A DNA stretch of 64,000 bases. Origin: Azospirillum brasilense. Lineage in GTDB: Bacteria; Pseudomonadota; Alphaproteobacteria; Azospirillales; Azospirillaceae. Of the stretch, positions 30,035 to 37,401 are shown in pieces; within the stretch, counting starts at the first letter, position 1, and every line of letters starts with the position of its first letter. Location of the stretch: positions 248,001 to 312,000 of the forward strand of contig NZ_QOKV01000002.1 in NCBI RefSeq assembly GCF_008365405.1, read 5' to 3'. The notes under the pieces were generated by a model. It made no database searches. It had not been told where the DNA came from and saw only the letters and a list, made by a program, of their open reading frames with translations. The translations under genes were made by a program, and so were the position numbers.

Positions 30035-31062
30035 CCGCCTCCGGAGCCACCATGCTCACCCATGTCCACGACCTCGGCTTCCGCACCGGGGAGTTCACCG
30101 TCGAGCCGCTGGCCGACGCCGAGACGGCGCGCGTGCTGGCCATCCTGGCCGCCCGCCACGGGGCGGAGACCGACGCCGCCGCCCTCGTCCCGGACGGGCG
30201 TGAGGCCGAGCTGCGCGGCGAACTGGCGGAGGCCGCGCCCGGCCTGTCCGCCCTGGCCACGGCGATCCGCGACCGGCTGGAGACCAGCCACAGCGGCGTG
30301 CTGATCCGCCGCGCCCATCTCGGCCGCCACGATCTCGACACCCGGCGCCGCCTGCTCTACGCGCTGGCCGTCGGCATCGGCGCGCCGACCGCGACCGACC
30401 GGATCGACCGCAAGGTGGTGTGGGACATCAAGCTCCGCCCCGAACTGGTCCGCAGCGGCGCCGCCTCCACCTTCTCCGAGCACGCCGACGAGGCCGATTT
30501 CCACACCGACACCCAGTATTTCCCGACCCCTGAACGCTACATGCTGCTCTATTTCGCCCGGGCGGCGGCCTGCGGCGGCGGGCGTTCCAGCCTGCGCGAC
30601 GCCCGCTGCGTCCGCGCGGCCCTGGCCGGCAGCGACGAGGGGCGCTGGGCGCTGGACCTGCTGTCGCGGACGGCGCTGCCCTTCCGCATCCCTGCCACCT
30701 TCACCCGCACCGGATCGCGGGACGCGGTGGAGGTGACCTTCGCCACCGTCTTCGGCGACCGCCCGCTCATCCGCTTCCGCACCGACACGCTGCGCCGCGG
30801 CCTCGCCGCCCGACCGGAGCACGACACGCCGGAGGTCCGCCGCGCGCTCGCCATCCTCCAGGCGGAGCTGGACAACCCGGCGCGGCGGCTGGAGACCTTC
30901 CTGGAGTCCGACAGCCTGCTGGCGATGAACAACCACGAGGCGCTCCACGGGCGCGGCGCCTTCGCCGACCCGGACCGTCACGCGTTGCGCATCCGCATCG
31001 ACGACGGCGCTCCGCAGGATGGCGCCCCGCAGGATATCGGCCCGCAGGATCACGCGCGATGA
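30031..31062 (+). CDS. TauD/TfdA-type Fe(II)/2-oxoglutarate oxygenase (NRPS tailoring)
   Basis: 343 residues. Iron ligands are visible as H158-T-D160 in DFHTDTQYF and the distal H306 in NNHEALHGRGAF; R320 in RHALRIRI is a candidate 2-oxoglutarate anchor. Such enzymes hydroxylate amino acids, free or carrier-bound, in peptide pathways. It is coupled to the NRPS by ATGA; an ATG at 30052 with GGAG five bases upstream is an alternative start. The C terminus ends in three tandem GAPQD-like pentapeptides (GAPQDGAPQDIGPQD), probably disordered. The substrate is unknown. Confidence 0.85.
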   Translation: MTASGATMLTHVHDLGFRTGEFTVEPLADAETARVLAILAARHGAETDAAALVPDGREAELRGELAEAAPGLSALATAIRDRLETSHSGVLIRRAHLGRHDLDTRRRLLYALAVGIGAPTATDRIDRKVVWDIKLRPELVRSGAASTFSEHADEADFHTDTQYFPTPERYMLLYFARAAACGGGRSSLRDARCVRAALAGSDEGRWALDLLSRTALPFRIPATFTRTGSRDAVEVTFATVFGDRPLIRFRTDTLRRGLAARPEHDTPEVRRALAILQAELDNPARRLETFLESDSLLAMNNHEALHGRGAFADPDRHALRIRIDDGAPQDGAPQDIGPQDHAR

Positions 31063-32708
31063 ACCTCCTCCGCCTGCTGGGACGGCTGGGACCGGCGCCG
31101 CTGCGCCGGCTGGTTCTCTACGCCCTGGGGTCGGCCCTCTTCTCCACGCTGGTGCTGGCATTGGTCAACCGCGGGGCGGAAGAGATCGCCGCGGAGAAGG
31201 CCGACTTCGTCAACGTCCCGCTGGCCGCCACCTTCGTCGTCAGCGTCCTCCTCTACATGCTCCTGGAAGGCCGCATGGTCGCCCACCTGTCGGCCGACGC
31301 GGAGGAGGTGGTGGACAGCCTGCGCATGCGGCTGCTCGACCAGATCCGCCGCGCCGACCTGTGGAAGCTGGAACGCTTCGGCCAGACCCCGCTGTTCGAA
31401 AGCGTGACGCAGAGCAGCCAGCTCATCTCGCAGAACTCCCAGTTCCTGGCGCTGACGGTGCGCTCGGTCCTGCTGACCGGGACGATCCTGCTCTACATCG
31501 CCACAATCTCGCCGGTCGCCTTTCTGCTGATCGGCGGGCTGCTGGGCGCCGGGACATGGTTCTACATCCGGCTGGGTCGCGCGCTGGAGGAACGGCAGCG
31601 CGCCATGATGGCTGAGGAGGCCGCCCTGTTCGAAGGCGTGTCGGACCTGTTCGACGGCTTCAAGGAACAGCGGCTGAACAGCGCCCGCAGCCGTGACCTG
31701 AACGCCGCCTTCGGCACCGTGTCCGGCCGCACCACCACGGCCCGCGGCGCGGTGCATCTGCACACCTGGCAGCAGTTCGTGTTCGGCGAATGCGCCTTCA
31801 ACCTGATGCTGGGCGTGGTCGTCTTCGTCGTGCCATCCTACTCCAGCGCCATCTCGGCGGAACTGGTGAAGATCACCGCCGCCATCTTCTTCATGTCGGC
31901 CCCGGTCTTCGGGCTGATGCAGTCGCTGGCGGTGATGAGCGCCGCGGAGGCCGCCGCCGGGCGCATGATGGTCCTGGAAGGCCAGCTTTCGGAGTTGGCG
32001 GAAGCCGGGAGCGACGGCCCCGCCCTGCCGGTGCCGGTGAATTTCGCCGAAGTGCGGATGGAGGGGGTTGAGTTCGCCTTCCCCGCCCCGCCGGGCGAAG
32101 CGCCCTTCGCGGTCGGTCCCTTCGACCTGACCATCCGGCGTGGCGAGGTGATCTTCATCACCGGCGGCAACGGATCGGGAAAATCGACCTTCATCAAGCT
32201 GCTGACCGGCCTCTACCACCCGCTGCGCGGGCGGATCACGGTGGACGGGGTGCCGGTCGGGCCGCAGCGCATCGCCGCCTACCGCGAGCTGATGGCGACC
32301 GTCTTCGCCGACTTCCACCTGTTCGCCCGCCTCTACGGCCAGGACACCATCAACCCCGTGCAGGCCGCCGAGCTGATGCGCTGGATGGAGATGGAGCGGG
32401 TCACCGCTCTGGACGGCGACCGCTTCGGGCGGCGCGACCTGTCCGCCGGGCAGCGCAAGCGGCTGGGCCTCGTTGCCGCGATCCTGGAGAAGGCGCCGAT
32501 CCTGATCCTCGACGAATGGGCCGCCGACCAGGACCCGCATTTCCGCTTCAAGTTCTACCGGGAGGTCGTGCCGGAGTTGAAGCGGCGCGGCCTGACCATC
32601 GTGGCGGTGACCCATGACGACCATTACTTCGACGTCGCCGACCGCCGCCTGCACATGGAGGAAGGCCGCCTGACCGAACTTGCCCATAGGACGGAGGGCG
32701 TGGCATGA
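31059..32708 (+). CDS. PvdE/SyrD-like peptide ABC exporter, first half
   Basis: 549 residues: about six membrane helices (1-330) fused to an ATPase domain. Walker A GGNGSGKST near 369, signature LSAGQRKR near 461, Walker B LILDEWAADQDPHFR, H-loop VTHDDHYFD. The combination GQRKR plus DEWAADQDP is characteristic of the cyclic-peptide/siderophore exporter family (SyrD, PvdE). It overlaps the oxygenase stop by ATGA. It likely moves the NRPS product or precursor across the inner membrane as a heterodimer with the next gene. Confidence 0.9.
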   Translation: MNLLRLLGRLGPAPLRRLVLYALGSALFSTLVLALVNRGAEEIAAEKADFVNVPLAATFVVSVLLYMLLEGRMVAHLSADAEEVVDSLRMRLLDQIRRADLWKLERFGQTPLFESVTQSSQLISQNSQFLALTVRSVLLTGTILLYIATISPVAFLLIGGLLGAGTWFYIRLGRALEERQRAMMAEEAALFEGVSDLFDGFKEQRLNSARSRDLNAAFGTVSGRTTTARGAVHLHTWQQFVFGECAFNLMLGVVVFVVPSYSSAISAELVKITAAIFFMSAPVFGLMQSLAVMSAAEAAAGRMMVLEGQLSELAEAGSDGPALPVPVNFAEVRMEGVEFAFPAPPGEAPFAVGPFDLTIRRGEVIFITGGNGSGKSTFIKLLTGLYHPLRGRITVDGVPVGPQRIAAYRELMATVFADFHLFARLYGQDTINPVQAAELMRWMEMERVTALDGDRFGRRDLSAGQRKRLGLVAAILEKAPILILDEWAADQDPHFRFKFYREVVPELKRRGLTIVAVTHDDHYFDVADRRLHMEEGRLTELAHRTEGVA

Positions 32709-34357
32709 GACTGGCCGCCATCGTCCTGCGCGAGCTTCCGGAGAATCTGCGCACGCTCGCCCTGATGAACGTCCTGTCGGCGATCGCGACCGCGGCGCTG
32801 CTCTGGCTGGTCGACGCCGCCGCCAAGGACGCGGCCAAGGGCATCGTCAGCCCGCGGCTTCTGGTGATGTACGCGGTCACCGTGACGCTGTTCGGGGTGA
32901 CCCACAATTACGCGCTGGTCACCGCGTCCCAGGACGCCGAGCGGCTGATCCACAAGATCCGGCTGCGCCTGTTCGATCTGGTGCGCCGCGCCGACCTCGT
33001 GACCGTGGACCGCATCGGGCGGGCGTCGCTGCACGGCGTGCTGACCCAGGACACCCAGACGCTGGCCCAGACCCTGCCGCTTCTGGCGATCGGCGGGCAG
33101 CAGGCGGTGATGCTGGTCTTCCTGGCGGTCTATCTGGCCTGGCTGTCGCCGCTGGCCTGCGTGATGGCCTTCGCCTTCGCCGGGATCGCCGTGGCGGTGA
33201 AGGTCGCGCGGGTGCAGCGCCTGCGCCGCAGCATGGTGGAGGCGGCAGCGGCGGAATCGCGCGTCTTCGACGGCCTGACCGACCTGCTGCGCGGCTTCAA
33301 AGAGGTGCGGATGAACCGCCGCCGCGGCGACGGGCTGATCCGCGACCTCGCCGACGCCTCGTCCCGGGCGCGCGCGGTGAATGTGGACATGAAGGAGCGG
33401 TGGGGACGCAACTTCGCGCTCGTCGAGGCGATGTTCTACACGCTGATCGGCATGATGGTCTTCGTCGTGCCGCTGTTCACCACCGGCTATCACGCGGTGG
33501 TGGTGGCGGCGACCACGGCGGCTCTGTTCATCGTCGGGCCGGTCAGCACCGTGTCCTTCGTCACACCGCTGGTCGCCCAGACCGAGATGGCCCTGTCCAA
33601 CATCGAGGCGATGGAGGAGCGGCTGCGCACCGCCGCCGGCAGCGCCCCGGACGAAGGGGCGGAGCGGCTGCCCGGCCCGCCCGCCAGCATCGCGCTCAAG
33701 GATGCCAGCTTCGCCTATCACGACGGCGAGGGCGCGCCGGTCTTCGCGATCGGGCCGCTGTCGGCGGAATTCCGGGCGGGAGAGATCACCTTCGTCACCG
33801 GCGGCAACGGCTCCGGCAAATCCACCATGCTGCGCCTGCTGACCGGGCTGATGCCGTTGAGCGGCGGCCGGCTGCTCGCCGACGGGGAGCCGGTGCCGGC
33901 GGAACGGATGCAGAGCTACCGCGATACGATCTCGGCCATCTTCTCCGACTATCACCTGTCGCGCCGCCTCTACGGCGTGGCCGACCCCGATCCGGCGCGT
34001 GTCCGCGCCCTGCTGGAGCGGCTGGAGATGCAGGACAAGGTGACGGTCGCCGACGGCGGCTTCAGCACCGTCGCCCTGTCCACCGGCCAGCGCAAGCGCC
34101 TCGCCCTCGTCGTCGCCCAGCTGGAGGACAAGCCGGTCATCGTGCTGGACGAATGGGCCGCCGACCAGGACCCGCATTTCCGCCGCGTCTTCTACGAGGA
34201 GCTGCTGCCGGAGCTGAAGGCGTTGGGCAAGATCGTGATCTGCGTGACCCACGACGAGCGCTGGTTCGGCCTCGCCGACCGCGTCTATCACATGAACGAG
34301 GGGCGCATCGAGGAAGGCCACGGCCACCCTCACCTGTTCGCACTGGAGACGGCGTGA
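32705..34357 (+). CDS. PvdE/SyrD-like peptide ABC exporter, second half
   Basis: 550 residues, the same architecture as its neighbour: N-terminal membrane domain, Walker A GGNGSGKST near 366, signature LSTGQRKR near 459, Walker B VLDEWAADQDPHFR, H-loop VTHDERWFG. All ATPase motifs are intact. Related to the preceding gene over its length, so the pair probably arose by tandem duplication and forms a heterodimer, unlike single-gene PvdE or SyrD. ATGA overlap with the gene before and TGATG overlap with the thioesterase after. Confidence 0.9.
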   Translation: MRLAAIVLRELPENLRTLALMNVLSAIATAALLWLVDAAAKDAAKGIVSPRLLVMYAVTVTLFGVTHNYALVTASQDAERLIHKIRLRLFDLVRRADLVTVDRIGRASLHGVLTQDTQTLAQTLPLLAIGGQQAVMLVFLAVYLAWLSPLACVMAFAFAGIAVAVKVARVQRLRRSMVEAAAAESRVFDGLTDLLRGFKEVRMNRRRGDGLIRDLADASSRARAVNVDMKERWGRNFALVEAMFYTLIGMMVFVVPLFTTGYHAVVVAATTAALFIVGPVSTVSFVTPLVAQTEMALSNIEAMEERLRTAAGSAPDEGAERLPGPPASIALKDASFAYHDGEGAPVFAIGPLSAEFRAGEITFVTGGNGSGKSTMLRLLTGLMPLSGGRLLADGEPVPAERMQSYRDTISAIFSDYHLSRRLYGVADPDPARVRALLERLEMQDKVTVADGGFSTVALSTGQRKRLALVVAQLEDKPVIVLDEWAADQDPHFRRVFYEELLPELKALGKIVICVTHDERWFGLADRVYHMNEGRIEEGHGHPHLFALETA

Positions 34358-35097
34358 TGGCCCCGCCCCCGTCCCCCTGGCTGCAAGGTTTCCGAGCGGT
34401 CTCGGCGCCGCACCGCACCCTGGTCTGCTTCCCCTACGCCGGGGCCGGCGCCGCCATCTTCCGGGACTGGGCGTCGGACGTCGGGCCGGACACGGACCTG
34501 CTGGCCGTGCGCCTGCCGGGACGGGAGACCCGCATCGGCGAGCCGCCGCTGCACCGTGTGGAGGAGACCATACCCGCCCTCCTGGCGGCGCTGGAGCCGC
34601 TGGGCGAACGGCCGCTGATCCTGTTCGGCCACTCGATGGGCGCGGCGCTGGCCTACGCCACCGCCCGTGCGCTGACGGCGCATGGTCGCCCGCCCGCCCT
34701 GCTGGCGGTGTCGGGGCGCCGGGCGCCCCACCTTCCGTCGCGGCGGCCACCCGTCGATGGCCTGGACGATGCGGCCTTCCGCGCCCGCCTCGCCGCGCTG
34801 GGCGGCACCCCGCCCGAGGTGCTGGCCTGCGACGACCTGATGGAACTGATGCTGCCCATGCTGCGGGCCGACTTCGCCATGTCCGATGGGTTCCTCGAAC
34901 CTGATCCGCCGCCGCTTCCGATGCCGATCCTGGCCTTCGCCGGGGCGGAGGACACCGAGGCCACGGTGATGGAGGTTGCCGGGTGGGAGCGGCTTGCCGG
35001 GGCGGGCTTCAGCCTGCGCACGCTTCCCGGCGGCCATTTCTTCCTGCACAAGCAGCGCGCGATGATTGTCAGGCACCTGATGGAGGAAAATTTATGA
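34357..35097 (+). CDS. Type II (editing) thioesterase of the NRPS cluster
   Basis: 246 residues, alpha/beta hydrolase. FPYAGAGAAIFRDW near the N terminus, nucleophile S93 in GHSMG and catalytic H227 in LPGGHFFLHKQ are the pattern of GrsT-like type II thioesterases. These remove misprimed or stalled acyl groups from carrier domains. Since the NRPS ends in a reductase and has no TE domain, this protein should be for editing and not release. Start overlaps the exporter stop (TGATG). Confidence 0.92.
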   Translation: MAPPPSPWLQGFRAVSAPHRTLVCFPYAGAGAAIFRDWASDVGPDTDLLAVRLPGRETRIGEPPLHRVEETIPALLAALEPLGERPLILFGHSMGAALAYATARALTAHGRPPALLAVSGRRAPHLPSRRPPVDGLDDAAFRARLAALGGTPPEVLACDDLMELMLPMLRADFAMSDGFLEPDPPPLPMPILAFAGAEDTEATVMEVAGWERLAGAGFSLRTLPGGHFFLHKQRAMIVRHLMEENL

Positions 35098-35165
35098 AAC
35101 ACCAACTAAGCGTTGAGATTCTTTTTGATGGCAAATCCTTTGACGAAGACAACCGCATTCGTTAG
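35094..35165 (+). CDS. Candidate 23-residue microprotein at the end of the NRPS operon
   Basis: An ATG overlaps the thioesterase stop (ATGA), with GGAGG seven bases upstream. The frame gives 23 residues, starting MKHQLSVEILFD and ending NRIR, before TAG. The 72 bases are only about 40 percent GC, with codons such as CTA, ATT, CTT and TTT that are rare in the neighbours. A terminator follows 13 bases after the stop. It may be a real small peptide, the stub of a lost gene, or chance translation of a 3' untranslated segment. It does not resemble MbtH. I recognise no family. Confidence 0.4.
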   Translation: MKHQLSVEILFDGKSFDEDNRIR

Positions 35166-35178
35166 CCCATATGACGGT

Positions 35179-35206
35179 GCCGCCGGCAACCACCGGCGGC
35201 GTTTTC
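35179..35206 (+). terminator. Rho-independent terminator of the NRPS operon
   Basis: Perfect 8-bp stem GCCGCCGG (35179-35186) with CCGGCGGC (35193-35200), loop CAACCA, followed by GTTTTC. It closes the operon that begins at the NRPS gene. Confidence 0.8.
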
Positions 35207-35311
35207 GGAGCGGGCCGTCCCTTCGGGGCCGACAGTCGCCGCGGGCCATCCGGTGCGCGGCGTTCATTGCTGATTTTCTCTCGACAACGTCCCTTTTTGG
35301 AGCACCACAGC

Positions 35312-35950
35312 ATGGTCAGTGAGAAGGATACACCGGGCGGCAAGGCGAAGCCGGAAACGGCGGTCGCCCCGGTCTCCACCCCGGCTCCGGAGGCCGTGAC
35401 GGCCGCCCCCGAAACCGCCCCCCACAGCGCCAACACGTCCGAAACCGCCCCGGCCGCTCCGGCCTCCTCCGAGGCGCAGGCGGCGGAGATCATCCGCAAG
35501 CATGTGCTGCTGTCCGCCGCGGCGGGCGTCATCCCGCTGAACTTCGTGGACACCGCCGCGCTTGCCGTCGTCCAGCTCCGCCTGCTCAAGGAGCTGTCGG
35601 AACTGCACGGCGTCGATTTCCGCGGCGACATCGGCCGCTCCGCGGTCGGCACGCTGTTCGCCACGGTCGCTCCGACCGCCCTGGCCGGCGGCCTGCTCGG
35701 CTCGATGGCGTTCAACATGGCCCTGCGGTCGGTGCCGGTGATTGGCACGGTGACGCGGCTGGCCACCCAGCCAGCCTTCAACAGCGCCTTCACCTACGCG
35801 CTGGGCAAGGTCTTCCAGCAGCACTTCGCCTCGGGCGGAACCTTCCTGACCTTCCAGCCGGAAAAGGTGAAGACCTATTTCCGCGAGAAGTTCGAGGAGG
35901 CCCGCCGCCGCAAGGGCACTGCGCCGGAAGCGGCGCCGGCCGCGGCCTGA
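35312..35950 (+). CDS. DUF697-like membrane-associated protein
   Basis: 212 residues; ATG at 35312 with GGAG nine bases upstream. Residues 1-50 are Pro/Ala/Glu rich and probably disordered. The rest reads EIIRKHVLLSAAAGVIPLNFVDTAALAVVQLRLLKELSELHGVDF, then alternating hydrophobic segments (LFATVAPTALAGGLLGSMAF), as in DUF697 proteins related to YcjF. Ala/Pro-rich tail. Function unknown. It may form a membrane-related set with the next two genes. Confidence 0.7.
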   Translation: MVSEKDTPGGKAKPETAVAPVSTPAPEAVTAAPETAPHSANTSETAPAAPASSEAQAAEIIRKHVLLSAAAGVIPLNFVDTAALAVVQLRLLKELSELHGVDFRGDIGRSAVGTLFATVAPTALAGGLLGSMAFNMALRSVPVIGTVTRLATQPAFNSAFTYALGKVFQQHFASGGTFLTFQPEKVKTYFREKFEEARRRKGTAPEAAPAAA

Positions 35951-36067
35951 ACCGCGGCACCTGGACGCCGCCACGGCCCGGAGGGACGGGTGGGGATGCC
36001 TTCGCGTATCCCCACCCCCCTCCGCCGTCACCCTTCCGCCCTGCTCCCATTCCAAGGCCGGACGCGC

Positions 36068-36265
36068 ATGCCCCTCGTTCTCGTCATGCTCTATCTCCTC
36101 GCCTGCCTGGTGTGCGCCGTCATGGGCCGCAACACCACGATCGGCTTCATCGGCCATTTCCTGCTGGCCCTTTTCCTGACTCCGCCGGTGAACTTCGTGA
36201 TCCAGGCGGTGGGCCGCCCCAGCACGCGGGAACGTGAGAAGATGCTGACGACGAGACCGCGATGA
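36068..36265 (+). CDS. Small membrane protein of unknown function
   Basis: 65 residues. Two hydrophobic stretches (LVLVMLYLLACLVCAVMG and IGFIGHFLLALFLTPPVNFVI) with a short GRNTT turn, then a charged tail TREREKM. Probably a two-helix hairpin in the inner membrane. The stop overlaps the start of the SPFH gene (ATGA), so the two are translated together and may interact. No family recognised. Confidence 0.6.
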   Translation: MPLVLVMLYLLACLVCAVMGRNTTIGFIGHFLLALFLTPPVNFVIQAVGRPSTREREKMLTTRPR

Positions 36266-37368
36266 CCACGCTCGACCAGTCCGCCGGGGACGGCCTCGTC
36301 CGCGCCCCCCTGGGGCAGCGCGCCGCCCTCTGGCTGAAACGGCGCAGCGTGTCGATCTACGCCCTGACGCTGACCCTGATCCTGGGTTTTCTCGCCATCG
36401 CGCCGGCCGTCTTCGTCGAGGTGCCCTCCGGCCATGTCGGCGTGCTGTGGCTGCGCTTCTTCGGCGGCACGGTCACCGACCGGGTCTACAGCGAGGGCAC
36501 CCACCTGATCTTCCCGTGGGACCGGGTGACGATGTACGACGTGCGCCTGCGCACCGACACCCGCACCTACGAGGCGGTGGCGGCCAACGGCATGTCGATG
36601 ACGGTGAACGTGGCGCTGCGCTACCGCGTCAACCCGCCCGCCGCCGGTCTGGTCCACAAGCTGGCCGGAGACGATTACGCGGAGAAGCTGGTGCATCCGG
36701 AGATCGCCAGCCTCGTCTACGAATTCGTGTCGAAGCACAATCCGGAAAACTTTTACTCGATCAATCGGGCGGACATCCAAGGCTTCCTGCTGCGGGAGGC
36801 CCGCCAGCAGTTCCCCACCCCGCCGACCGATCTGCAATCCTTGAAGCTGCCCCCCGGCACGACGGCGGACGATTACAGCTCCGTGATGATCCGGATCGAG
36901 GACGTGCTGGTGGCCGGGGTCAGCTTCCCGCCGCTGGTTCGCCAAGCCATCGACCGCAAGATCGAGCAGCAGCAGATCATGGAGGAGTACGACTTCCGCA
37001 TCGCCCGTGAGGCCAAGGAGCGCGACCGCAAGCGGATCGAGGCGGAGGGCGTGCGCGACTTCCAGGACATCGTCGCCCGAAACATCACGCCGGAATATCT
37101 GCGTCTGCGCGGCATCGAGGCGACGCGGGCCTTTGCCACGTCATCGAACGCCAAGACGATCATCATCGGCGGACGCGACGGGCTGCCGGTCATCCTGAAC
37201 ACCGGCGACGATGCCAAGTCGAGCACGGCGGCAGCACCCGCCGCCGCGCCGCCCCATGAAACCGCTGCGAAGGAGCAGGACGGCCTCGCCGGGCGCCTGT
37301 CCACCCTGGACGAGCCGCCAGCGGAGAACACCGCACCGGAAGCCCCCCCGGACGCCGCCGGGCGCTGA
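36262..37368 (+). CDS. SPFH/Band 7 (prohibitin-like) membrane protein
   Basis: 368 residues. One membrane helix (YALTLTLILGFLAIAPAVFV, about 33-52), then an SPFH domain (VPSGHVGVLWLRFFGG ... EGTHLIFPWDRVTMYDVRLRT ... SMTVNVALRYRV). A charged coiled-coil segment (FRIAREAKERDRKRIEAEGVRDFQ) follows and the tail is Ala/Pro rich. Prohibitin-like proteins form large membrane rings and influence protease access or microdomains. Coupled to the two-helix protein upstream. The stop lies in a hairpin. Confidence 0.85.
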   Translation: MTTLDQSAGDGLVRAPLGQRAALWLKRRSVSIYALTLTLILGFLAIAPAVFVEVPSGHVGVLWLRFFGGTVTDRVYSEGTHLIFPWDRVTMYDVRLRTDTRTYEAVAANGMSMTVNVALRYRVNPPAAGLVHKLAGDDYAEKLVHPEIASLVYEFVSKHNPENFYSINRADIQGFLLREARQQFPTPPTDLQSLKLPPGTTADDYSSVMIRIEDVLVAGVSFPPLVRQAIDRKIEQQQIMEEYDFRIAREAKERDRKRIEAEGVRDFQDIVARNITPEYLRLRGIEATRAFATSSNAKTIIIGGRDGLPVILNTGDDAKSSTAAAPAAAPPHETAAKEQDGLAGRLSTLDEPPAENTAPEAPPDAAGR

Positions 37369-37378
37369 GGCCCGGCGG
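37355..37378. terminator. Hairpin spanning the SPFH gene stop codon
   Basis: Perfect 9-bp stem CCGCCGGGC / GCCCGGCGG with a six-base loop; the TGA at 37366-37368 sits in the loop. There is no T-tract on either side. It could still mark the end of both convergent transcripts (SPFH gene from the left, chemoreceptor from the right). Confidence 0.45.
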
Positions 37379-37401
37379 AACCGCCGTTCGAAAAGAGCCG
37401 G

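Noticed and set aside
35094..35165. Small frame as an MbtH-like NRPS partner
   Set aside because: MbtH proteins have about 60-75 residues with conserved Trp and Pro; this frame has 23 residues and none of those.
17438..35165. Siderophore assignment for the NRPS cluster based on PvdE-like exporters
   Set aside because: No TonB-dependent receptor, iron-regulated promoter, hydroxamate or catechol enzyme, or MbtH in the cluster. PvdE-like exporters also carry other peptides.
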